Source: Protea cynaroides (Eukaryota > Streptophyta > Magnoliopsida > Proteales > Proteaceae). From it: a stretch of 64,000 nucleotides of DNA. The translations under genes and the position numbers were made by a program. The notes beneath the pieces were generated by a model. The model worked only from the letters and a program-made list of their open reading frames with translations, was not told the DNA's origin and did not search any database. Of the stretch, positions 12,511 to 24,000 are shown piece after piece; the first letter of the stretch is position 1, and the number at the start of each line of letters is the position of its first letter. The stretch spans positions 41,532,699 through 41,596,698 of the forward strand of contig CM053272.1 in the NCBI GenBank assembly GCA_028583415.1, written 5' to 3'.

Positions 12511-13840
12511 CAGTCACATGTCTCAAACCCGTTGATTGTATTAAACCAGTTTCGAATATCGACCGATATCATGTCTGATTCCAATAACTTGAACCATAGA
12601 TAGATAGTACTTGAAAAACCATAGTAATACAGAAAACATATACCCAAATTCTGATTTTGGGTTGTCAGTTCAAACCCATGACCCCATCCATCTCTTTAAA
12701 TTAATTTGAGAATGATGAGAGTGAAGCAGAGAAGCCATGATGAGCCAAAATTGGTAAAAGCCATTGAGAATTTGGGGAATCTAATTCCATTGAGTATGAG
12801 CGTTGAATTTAAAGCTTTTCGGTGCAAAAGAAACCACAATTAAACACCTCTCCGAGGACTAATTAAGAGCCCTCATTTGTTAGGTTGGGACATGATGATA
12901 TCATATTATCATTGCTAGTATTTCAACCAATTAATTTTTTCTTATTTTTTAAATTTAGATTATAAAGGGAAGAACAAGTAAAAAAAAAAGCAAATGATAA
13001 TCTGCTTCTGATTTTACTCAAAGGAAGCATGATGAAAAGTATAGAAATTGCAATCATCATCCCTCACTCTTTATCCTAAGGCTCCTAATAGCATGAGCAC
13101 AAAACACTTACATAATTCTTTTATTAATTAACTAATGACATTAAAAAAAATACAAAAGATTGAGTGAGATAACAGAGCTTCCACATGAGAGTATGGCTGC
13201 CCGTCTTGAGTTCGGTATTGGATGAGGATGAAGAGATGATGTGTAATACTAAATCTACGTTTCTACTAGAAGAAGGATCTGATGAACAATCATATATGTA
13301 CATAACGGTGTGTAAAAACATGTTGCTTAAAAAAAACGATGTTGGCAACCATGAGGCTTTAAGTTTTCGTTGTTGAAAGATTATGTCCAATGGCAACAAT
13401 TGATCTATGTGCCTCATGAGTTGAGATTGTTTTGGTTTTTATAGATAAAATTTTACATCGAAAAACCTATTTTTCAATTTGAGAAAATCCAATTTTCTTT
13501 CCTGTTGTACCAAATTTGATTTTAAAAGTCTACAATGTAACCATTTTTTTTTCTCTTTTTTCTTTTTTTTTTTTGGGGGGGGGGGGGGGGGAATTGAATG
13601 ATGAATTTTGAGTGTGGTTGTCTTTTTACAGATTCTACAAGTAAAGTGCCTTTAAAGGAACTTTAGATAATATTTATATTTTATGTGGAAATATAAAAAT
13701 GGGACAATGTGTTTTTCAGATATGATTATTTTATTAGGGTATTAAGATTTGGCAAAGAATTTTGTGCATGGTCATGGATTCTTCTAACTTGGGATAAGGA
13801 GAAGGGGAGGAGTTTTGTTTCGGGTTCGATTTGTGAGCGT
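12511..13840. other. Intergenic, no gene recognised
   Basis: AT-rich DNA with a T tract running into a G tract near 13562-13591. One 97-codon minus-strand frame (13124-13417, true ATG) exists but matches nothing I know. Confidence 0.4.
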
Positions 13841-13879
13841 GAGCATAACACTCTGTGAGGGGGAAATATATCTTTCAAT

Positions 13880-14620
13880 CAAAAACTGTCATGTGATATA
13901 ATGTCTAAGAAGGCCGATCACACAAAAGATAAACACACTCGGAGAAGATACTTGTCCAACCACACTAACAACTGAGTGGCCCACTGAAGAGGAGTTACAC
14001 TCCTCGTCGTCTTCCACTCCTTATGGAACACGATGAGGGAGTCATGCTCCCAGTAAGAAACGATTGCAGGAAGTCCTATTCCTTACAGAACATGGCTCGA
14101 AGGATGGAGCTGTCACTCCTAGATCTCCGGAGCCGACTCCATCCCATACCAGGAGTCCTTTTCCCAACAGGGCACAACTCACAACGAATCTCGGCTTATT
14201 TGGAGTTAGCTGATCAAAAACACTTCCCTTTCACAGAAGGACTCAAGCATAGGGCAACACCTGTCACCCCGAAATCCTTGGACTCTGCCATCCGCACCTC
14301 TGTCCCCTAGTCTTACTCAAACACTGTGACTAAGAAGCATCACAGCCGTCCAATACGGACACCTGACAGTCCTCCTTATCCACTGAGCGACGGATACAAA
14401 TCTCGAGTCTTCTTGACCCTCCATGCCTCGCTTTATAAAACAAGCAGTTCCTAATGAATCTTTTTGCACCTGAACTCTCTCTTCAACCTTACTCTTTAAA
14501 CTGGAACTTGTCTCTTTAACAACTCATGACTGCTTGTATTCGAATTTGACTAAGGCATTGAAGTGTCCCTGAATCGAGTGGTCCAAAACACTTCTACCTC
14601 CTTTTCTGTGATCATAGGTT
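13880..14620 (+). mobile_element. Possible LTR-retrotransposon remnant (solo LTR)
   Basis: The base composition is clearly more GC-rich than its neighbours. The block contains a TATA-like motif (TTTATAAAAC near 14430) and could be bounded by TG at about 13887 and CA at about 14615, as an LTR would be. No primer-binding site, gag or pol frame is adjacent, and I found no convincing target duplication. Treat as a suggestion. Confidence 0.3.
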
Positions 14621-14860
14621 TTACTTACTGTAGACTGACGAGACGATTTTCGACTGCAACACTATGTATGTACACTGTCCATGTATAAAAATGGAAAAAG
14701 AAATATATTAAATGAAAAAAAAAAAAACTTTTTCGGATATGATTCTTTCTAATGGGTTTAAAACATCCCTTCATTTGAGCAAGAAAAGTATTACATGGGC
14801 TGGACTTGGGCATTTGAATAAACCCAATTACAGTCTTCGGAAATGGGCATCCCATGAGCA

Positions 14861-15907
14861 TAGTTATTTAATTCTCCGAATTATTCGTGAATGATTTTTT
14901 CGAACCGAATAATACGAATAATTATCCTGAATTCGAATTATATTCAATGATTCTTTAAAATTCTCACATTTTTTGTCTAGAAATAAATATCACGAATAAT
15001 TCTTTCAAATTCGAATTATACCGAATAATTCTTATACTAAAAAAACTATTATTATCGTAGTGGAGGACTTAATGCTTTAATTCTCAAACAAAGTTTTTCG
15101 GAAAAAAAAAAAATTTAATGCCATAACTAATTGCCTCTTTTCCAATCGAAGACTAATTATAAGTCTAAAAATCACGTTATAATACAAAATAGATCATTAA
15201 TTTCATTTTTTTTTCCTATGTGAGATTAAATATGAGTATGAAAATCGAATTATAATACAAAATAAATCATTAATTTCATTAGACAATATAAAATTAAATA
15301 TGAGTATAAAAATCATATCATAATACAAAGCAAGTCATTACTTTCGTATGTTTTTTCAATCTGGATTAAATATGAGTCTAAAAATAAATATTATAATACA
15401 AACCATGATGAAGTAATTAACGAACATGAAAAAGAGATGGATTTCATGAGGATGATTAGATGAATTTATAAAAATGTTTGATTTTATGAACATCAACTCT
15501 ACTAAATTGGTATTACAATCATGATAAAATCTAATGATCCACATTATATACTGTAATAAAATATAACAAATCCATCTTTATACACATATACATATCTATT
15601 ATGTATTATATTGTTATTTATATATTAAATATTATTCTAATGTCACTTGTATATTATGCAGGTGTGATAATTGATTGATAGTGTGAAATATGAACATCAA
15701 ATATTAAAAATTAATATTTGAATTTTTTGTCCGAATTTTTTTTAAACAAAAGAATAATTTTCGAATTGATCCAAATTCAAATTTTATTTTAAGTTTTTTT
15801 TTTTATCATATATTTGACTGAATTTTTAAATTATCATATCGACTCATTTCGAATTATTCTTCTACCAAATAATTATCAATAATTATCGAATCCCAATTAA
15901 ATAACTA
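14861..15907. mobile_element. AT-rich terminal-inverted-repeat element, about 1.05 kb
   Basis: The left end starts TAGTTATTTAATT and the right end finishes AATTAAATAACTA, its exact reverse complement. GAATTATTC-type words recur in inverted orientation just inside both ends. Unlike the hAT and MULE-type elements in this window, no flanking duplication could be identified. The middle holds a short tandem array. No transposase frame. Confidence 0.6.
15161..15410. repeat. Tandem array, four copies of about 71 bp
   Basis: The pair of words AAATATGAGT...AAAAATC and TATAATACAAA recurs four times, with TATAATAC placed near 15177, 15250, 15319 and 15391. Units are diverged. The array lies inside the 14861-15907 inverted-repeat element and probably arose within it. 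Confidence 0.65.
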
Positions 15908-16429
15908 CTATGCCGATCAGCATGCCGACATAAAAAGCTCCCTTTTTGTTTTTTAGGTAGCTGGGGAAAAGAACACATAGCTGATGGAAAGTCCTGTACC
16001 GAGAGGTAGTAATCATATCTAACATCCTCATTATCAAGACAGCCAGATAGGGTCTTAGACTCTGTGCTTTGGTGTTGACTGATTGGGACATGAATGCTGT
16101 TTGGATGTCAAGAAAAGCTGAGCTCAACCAAACCAGTGGCTTTTTGCTCCGTTGAAAATGTTGAGAATAATTTTATTTTCGAAAACGTTAGAATTTTAAA
16201 TGCTTTTATTTACTTAGTTCGTCTCTCCACTTAATAACTGAAGCTTTTAGATTTAATACTTAAATAGAAAACAATATTTTAAAAGAACATCAGGATTGTA
16301 TTATGACTGGAACGATTTCTCTATTGGTCACTTCGCTTTTCCTCTTTCATGCTGGATGAAGCAAAATACTGGAGCCGAACTCCTTGGTAGTACGGGAACA
16401 AAGTAAACGAACCAAAACCCTAATGTATT

Positions 16430-16780
16430 TGGGGTTACCATGATGGCCCATTCATGGTGTGCAAAAAGGAATCAATGTCAAATGGGCCTTGACACCAGCG
16501 ATGTCAGGTAGAAAGACACATCTATATCAGACATGTTTTTCTTTTTTAAATCTAAATTGCAAATAAAAAGGGATCAGTCTCTTGACACAAGCTTTGTGTA
16601 CATCAATGCCAAAAGGGGGGTAGGGATTGGGGTGCCGAAAATCGGGATATTATGGGAACTTCATAATAAAGAGTAAGATGGAATCTTCATAAATAAGGCT
16701 CCTAATTTGTACCGATCTAACAGACACCAATCCGAGGTATCAATGTTCTTTTGACACCAGTGCGGTGTCAAAGAAAAACC
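16430..16780. mobile_element. Decayed MITE-like repeat with TTGACACC termini
   Basis: Shares the words CCATGATGGC and TTGACACCAG with the better preserved element at 34646-34841. Near 16749-16772 it contains a perfect hairpin, TTTGACACC-AGTGC-GGTGTCAAA. No frame of interest. Boundaries are approximate. Confidence 0.4.
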
Positions 16781-16814
16781 CAATAAAAAGGGTTTAACTT
16801 CTCTCAAGTTGAGC

Positions 16815-16920
16815 AGTTGGTTCAGCCCATGATCTAGTGGCTGGACTCACTCAGTGCGTATACCAATACAGGTTTGTGCGCTGAGTGAACTCTAACCATG
16901 AGATCATGACTGGAGGGACT
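16815..16920. repeat. Imperfect inverted repeat, arms of about 40 bp
   Basis: The left arm contains CATGATCTAGTGG and ACTCACTCAGTGCG. The right arm holds the reverse complements with a few mismatches (TGCGCTGAGTGA and CATGAGATCATG). Probably a small foldback element; its ends are unclear. Confidence 0.5.
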
Positions 16921-17099
16921 ACTGAACTTAAGAGGAACTCCTTCCCAATAAAAAGACCTCTCACTAGCTTTGTATAATACTGCAGACATTTCGGGTCCTT
17001 CATAATGCGGATTCAAATTATCTCCTGCCAGAGTGTCGACAGCAGACCCGACTGCCTGTACCGATACCCGACACGTGAGTGTCAACTGAATCCGTAGCT

Positions 17100-18095
17100 A
17101 GCAGTCGTTTACTTTTCTTCATCAGATTACTCCCAAACCTCATTTTTTTAGTGGGTTTTGGGGAAATGGTTGCAGTTCTCTATAGTACTTATGGAAGGTA
17201 CCATCTATTGTATTGAAGGGCATCAAGGATAAACGCTCTACTTCTTATACTTCCTCTAACCTATGTATCATTTTATCCTCGCTTTTTTTTTTCACTCACT
17301 GCAAACTTTCAATTAGTAACGGTCTTCATTTGTCCATGGCAGTCTTCTAAGATTATCCCTGATTGTTTATAAGAAATAAAGGCAATACCTCCTTTTTACG
17401 GTGCTGGAACATGGGTTTTTTCTTTCTTTCTTGAGGAGTAGGGAGTTGGTTCACACAAAAGATTACCCACCTGATTTTTAATGGATCACTGCAGGACACA
17501 CATAAGCCACTCAAGGCTGTGTTTTCTTTGTGACAAGACAGCGTGGATCAACAGTATCATGCAGTGATCCCAAACACTGGCTAATCAGATGTTTATTGCG
17601 TTCAACAGTCTCAAGTGAATGACCATTTGGAAGATAATAACTATATTTAATGCTTAGAAACTGTCAATATAGTTACAGGATAGTCAATTACCACAACAAT
17701 CAAATTCCCTCCCCCCTCCACATTTTTTCTGAGTACTGTTTTCTAGTAGCATGCTTAAAAAGAAACCCACAGAATCATTGGATACAAACGCAACCAGAAG
17801 AAAAAACCATAGACAAATAACAAACTGCAATAAATTATTCTTCTTATTTCATTATATTGAAAGAAACAACACCTGAAATCAATTATTTTTTGTTGATAGC
17901 AAATAACAGAAAACAAATCTCCCCAGAGTATATGGTGGGGGGAAGAAGGGGGCCTTTCCGATAACGGACTATAGACTTGGAGGAGGGGGAGGTGCAAAAG
18001 GGACTAGAAAAGTCTAGTGCACAAAAGAATGCTTATATTACTATGGGTAAACCTCAATCAATGCCCTTCTAGAGCTATTTTATAGGCTGATATAT
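17100..18095. other. Intergenic, downstream of the pump-interactor gene
   Basis: Contains the presumed 3' untranslated region of the minus-strand gene ending at 18096 and AT-rich spacer. No other gene recognised. Confidence 0.4.
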
Positions 18096-21000
18096 TCAGA
18101 AGCCAAAGCTTGGCAGGCCAAATTTAAAAGGGATGCCAACGCTTCCCAAGAAGAACAAGGCAAGAACAAGCAAGATTACAATAAAAAGCCACATCCAAGT
18201 TTGCATTCTTCTGTTACCCCTGCTGCGAAGAGGTGGAGGGATTGGCTTTGTCTTACTCTGCTTTGTTAGTACCGATGGTTTCTGAGGTCTCTTCACAACC
18301 GACGTAGCCTTCTCCTTGATTTCGGGCTCATAGTCAGTAATCTTAGTTGGAGTGTGTTCACCACTTGGAGCAGATTCTCCTTCAGTGCCAACATTAGCTA
18401 CCTCAGCTGCAGCTGCCTTCTTCCTTTCCTTCTTCTTTGCCCTCTTCTCTCTTTCCTGCACAATGCTCATATCACCATCAATCAATGGTAAATGCCAGAT
18501 AAGTAGATGGGTGTTTTATAATGTGCATATTTTCAATAGAAATGTGTTCCATAACATACATGTGTCAGACAACTGGTGAGGCTTCATTTCAGGATCCTAG
18601 GCTAAGCAATTTCAAGAGTTCAGACTTACCTTCTCCTTGAGCTCAGCTTCCCTCTGTGCTCTCAATTCCGCCCTTGCTTGGGCCTTCTCTGCATTGCGCC
18701 TCTTCCTCTCATCTGCCTCCATGGCTTTGGCCTTCTCCTCCAAACGACGCTGCTCCTTCAGTCTAGCTGCAGCTTCTTCCTTTCTCAACTCCTCTGCTTT
18801 CCTCACCAACTCCTCTTCCTCTTTTGATTTCTTGTTCTCTTCTTCCATCTCATCTTTTTCCTCCCTGCCAGAAAAAGTTGCTGAGCCATTTCCCAAAGCA
18901 GTTGGTTTAGAGGCCTTCTTCAACTTAGCGGTTGAATTCTCCTGTTGCACCCTCACCACAGACTTGACATCTCCCTTTTCAGCTCCTCCAGGTACAAATG
19001 ATTTTTCTGGTTCTGAAGGCGAAACGACTAATGCAGAATGAATCTGGGATGAGGCTGCAGGAACATTATCAACTCTTTCATCTACAACACTGTCTATGAC
19101 AGGAGGCTCCTCACCAGGGCCAAGAGATCGACCGTCCAATGTCGTCAGCCTCCTTAATGTACTCATTGTGTTGCATCTTATGTATTCTTTTCGGAACTCA
19201 TCATTCTTATTCCATACCTCCATTACTGTCTCCACCTGCACCAGAATATCAAAAGTTTAATTAATCAAAATAACTAATATTCCTTCACCAGAAAGAGGCA
19301 ATACTCACCTGGTTAACACAGAGACGTTGGAGAGCTTCCCTATCTCCAGAAGATGCATAATCATTGGCAGCAAGCTGTTCATCCTTGTACATTCGAAAAT
19401 ATTTATTCTGCAAATTAAAGCAATCCAGTGAAGGATAAACAATTCAAGAGATTAATCTCTTTCCTAACTTTTCAACTGCTTTTGAGGGTTTTTTTTTTTT
19501 TTTTTCCTCCTTGTCTAGAACAAAACCTTGGAAACCCAAGGAGTGATTCCAGTACCAGGTTTTAGATAATCAGAAACTCAAACAACATGATTTTCACACA
19601 TGGCATCCACCTATTATTTCTCCCATCTAATATACATCAGGGAAACATACATAACACAAATTGAAGATTGCAAGCTGTGAATTTCAACAAGGAATTCTCT
19701 AACCCACCAAAAACCATCCCAAGCAAATAACCCAATCTTATCAACCATTTTTCTGTAGTATTTACAGATAGCTAGGATAATTGCACTCAGTTTGATCCTA
19801 TGAAAATCCAATGAACTCAACTGAAGGTAATATAAGGAACTCAACTGAAGGTGAGCCAGATCCTACTGCATGTGTAAAACAATACAGCGCCAATGGGACA
19901 ATTGTGTGTATTCCTATCAAGGGAGGAAATAAAATCTCAACATTCAAGGCATTATTAACCTCTTCATTCATTTCAGTTACAAAAGTTCAAAGAATGCATT
20001 TACACAACTGAACGAACAATGAACAAGAAAAAACTATCCCATTACTAACCATTGTACTACTCATGGAACGCATCACAACAACACGAATAAGCCTACCAAC
20101 ACACTGATATAATAATATAAAATGACAATGAATCCAGCCATCTTAGAAAAAGGGGGGGGAGGGGGTAAGGGAAGCCTTCTAAAAAAAAAGCAATTCATTG
20201 TAACATGCAAGGCATCTAATGGGAAACAATTACATAGGAAAAGTGAATAGTAAGGAAAAATATGAAGAATGAATTGATTTCTACACTGTCCCGACATCTA
20301 CATACTTTCCTTTCAGCTTACATTGCACACAGATTTATATGGTAAGTTGCTATGAATTGATACACCTCCATGTTCTTCATTACTACAGAAAACAAATTTA
20401 TATTTTAATTTTCAGATCTGGCAGATATTGGACATAAGGTTAGTGTTAGAAGATAGAGGTCAGGACTATTCATATTTAACTGTGAGAGACAGGAAGAAAT
20501 ATGGAGCTAGGATTGGGTTTAGCTTTGTGGCAATCTTTCCTCTTTTATCTTGTCCTTTTGGTTCCTTTCTCTCCATGTATTTATATATTTAGAAGAAGTA
20601 ATACAAAAGTGTGTAAACTATAAAAACGAGTAGATTGACCCACAATCGAAAACAAGCAAGACCAAATACAACACCCAAGAAACAAAACAACAGCAAATAT
20701 CGTAAACAGCTAGATGTTTTCAATTCACTCCTGCAGTCCTACTCTCGACCAAGGAAATAAATCTCGGTTTAGAGGCTGGCTTTGGTCAGGCCCAAAACCA
20801 AGACGTGCCGGATCTCGTTTCAAGGTTTCGAGGCACTGGTTTCGACCTTGGGCCTCCATGGGTTGAAATCCCGTGTTGAACCCTGGGTTTGAACCATGAG
20901 TTTCGACCTTGGGTTTTGTTTCGACCGGGCCCAAAACCGAGAAAAGTCATAGATTTTGGTCAGATTCGATTGAAACCTAGAACCATTCTTTCGACTATTT

Positions 21001-24000
21001 ATTAGCCTTGACTGTGCATTTCATCTAACATTTGACGTCCTACAGGCATCATATCTAAAGGAAGAAAATCTATCTAGCAAAAAATGGGAAAAGATCTACA
21101 AGGAGTAGAGGAGTCCTTATTAACCAGGAAATGACCTCAAACTCCTTATGCCAAAAATTGGTCAACTCCTGTTTTGGTTTGTGAATGCATTGTGCCGAAT
21201 TTCAATATGATTTCCAATATCAGTGATTGGGATCTTTGATGAAGTTGAAAAGCAGTCTTAACTCTACAACATATCGAAAAAGGTCCATAACCCAGTAGGA
21301 ATCCTGCTTTTGCAGGGTCCAGAAGGGGTGCACTCTGTCCCATGCTTTAGCAATTTATTCACTAATTAGTAACCCTCAGACCCAAGCTTTTAACATTACA
21401 CCAAGCAAATGGCTTTAACATTAATTACTCACAGGCCAATACTATTTCAATACCACTTGTCAATGCGTAGCAACTTGTTCCCTAACGCACTAAAGGAAAT
21501 GCTTATGCATTGTAGTGGAAGAAAAAGTACCTTCTCATACAATTCTTTCTTGAGACTCTGTAAATGTGCATACGCTTCTTGACGAAGATCATCTGCAGCT
21601 TTAAACTGAGATTGCAATTTTCTTAGCTTTTCGTTTTCATCAAAATATTTATCCTTTGCAACCTTTGTTATCTTTTCTGCTTGCAAAAGGTTTTTTCTTA
21701 GGGAATCTAGCTCCTGCTTCAGAAGCTACAAGGAAAAGAAAATTGAGACAAGGGGTCACAAGAACTGTACTATAAAATCCAACAACGATAAAAGGGAGCA
21801 TGTATTAAACTGTTAATACCTTAAAACGCTCCTCACTTCTGTTTCTTTGGTCTGATGTCTGCTGACGTTCATCCTGCCTACCCATCTGAGAAGACAGTTG
21901 CTCACGAAGAAGTTTCAATTGCTTGATTTCACGTATGAGCTGTTTTTCTTCTTTCAAAGGCATAGTTTCATGTTGTATCATATGTTCCATATTATGTATC
22001 TGCATTGAGGTCATAGATTCAAGACTCTAGAGAAGTAAATAATGAATAAATATGTTGCACATAATGATACTAAAACACAAATCCAAAACAGTTAGCAGTG
22101 AAAGATGGTATGACAAACCCTGTCATCGATATCATCAATGGAAATTGCTGATTGAACAGAATCTATTTCCTGACGTTTGGCACTGAGTCCATCACGACAA
22201 ATTCTTTCTTCTGATTTGGCATTTTCAAATTTATCCCGATACTCATTACAAGTTTCCTGTTGAAAAGAATGCCAATTAAATAAGATTTAACCTAAATCAT
22301 ATCTGAAGACTTAAAGAAGCACCATGCAATTTATAAGAATTACTCACCCTTTTCATTTGAATTGTAGCTCTAATGGCATCCCTGTTCTGAGTCCTCTCCT
22401 CAACCTGTAGCTGTGCAAGTCTAATCTGTTCTTTAAATTTATTGTCAACATATCTTGGAATTTTGATCAAGAAATGGAATGGCTTTTTCACAACCTCTGC
22501 ATCCACCTTCTGTTCATCCACAGTGGCAACAGTGGAACCCTCAGGTGAAGATTGTAGGCCCTCATTCCCCTGAATCCCTTCAGTGTCAACTTTTTGACAG
22601 ATCGGTTTACCATCACTGTCTCCACTAGCTAACTGCATTCCTCCATTTTCAACATCTATGATGTCATTGGCATGAGTCTTTGTGCCACGACCACCATTTT
22701 CAACTAAGCCATCTTGGACAATGGCTCCTAAGTTCACAGCATCACCAGAAGGAGCATTGCCAATAGCACCAAATCCATTTCCAGCTTCAGGTTCTTGTTC
22801 CACATCAGCAACATAACAAGTAGGCAAGCTACTCCCATTCTCGAAAGAACAATTCAAAACTTCAGATTCTACCACAACATCATTGACAGAGCAACTGGGC
22901 AGGCTTCTGGCACTTGCGACAGAATCATTCATAGCTTTGGATTCTATCACCGAATTCTCAGCAGGGCACTTAGGTACAGCATCTTCAACTGAGACATTGC
23001 TGATCTCATTTTCTGATTTCCCATTACCAGCAGTGCGAGTACATTGGCTTTCAACTTCATCAGGGGATCCATTTCCAACTGCAGTTTCCAAATTGGTACC
23101 CTGAGGAGGTAAGCTTTCACTGATTTCAACACATGAATTTCTAACTTCAGCTTCTGATATCATATTATCTACCGGATCTGTAGGCAAGCTTTCACCATGT
23201 TCAACAGATATATTTCCAACTTCAGTTTCTCGTACCACTTCATCAACCAAGTGAGGCAACCTTGCAGGATTTTTGGAAGAACCATCTACATTCTCGAATT
23301 CTGGTTTTTTATCCGAAGGACACATCATATTTCCATTACCTACAGCCAAATCATTAGTAACTTCAGTTTCTGAGGCAACTGGGCCACTGAACAAGCCTGT
23401 TCCACTTTCAATGGAGCCATTAAGAGCTTCTGCTTCTAACTGGGTATTTATAGGACCAGTTTCGGCTTCCAACCTGATGCCCCGCGAAGGATTGTGTTCT
23501 GGAACTTTCTCCTCTATATTGTCAAGCTGACCTAACTCTGACTCCACATCCTGTGTATCTGTGACTTGAGATTCCGGATTTTCTTCTTTTGCAGACAAGT
23601 CTAATTTCCGGGGCTCCTCCGCTTCTTCCTCCCCACCATGGAGCTGATGCCCCTTGGACTCAGCAGAGTCCTTAACCATATTTTTGGATTCCTGATTTTC
23701 TTTTACCTCAGTTGCTGAATGTAGTTTACTTTGGTCCTCCTCAGTCTCCATCACCCTGTCAACCTTCTCTTCATTATCAAGATGTTGTAATTCACATTCA
23801 ACAGCCTCTTTGACCTTACTTGATACCTGACTCTCTTCCACCTCATTAGACTCCACCTCTGCCAAAGGAACTGTCACATTTTGCTTCACCCCATCACGAT
23901 CAAGCAGAGGCACTTCGGATTCAGCAGCCTCCTTAACTACAGCCAAATCATTAATAACTTCAGTTTCTGAAGCCACTGGGACACTGGACAAGCTCGTTCC

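Noticed and set aside
13124..13417. 97-codon minus-strand frame with a true ATG
   Set aside because: No recognisable domain, no splice or promoter context, and AT-rich low-complexity surroundings. It could be a small gene, but I cannot support it.
14023..14310. 95-codon plus-strand frame in the GC-shifted block
   Set aside because: Better explained as part of an LTR-like repeat; it has no gag or pol motif.
18637..19041. 134-codon plus-strand frame rich in Ser, Ala and Leu
   Set aside because: It is the antisense of the Glu/Lys/Arg-rich coiled-coil exon of the PPI-like gene; its composition is explained by complementarity.
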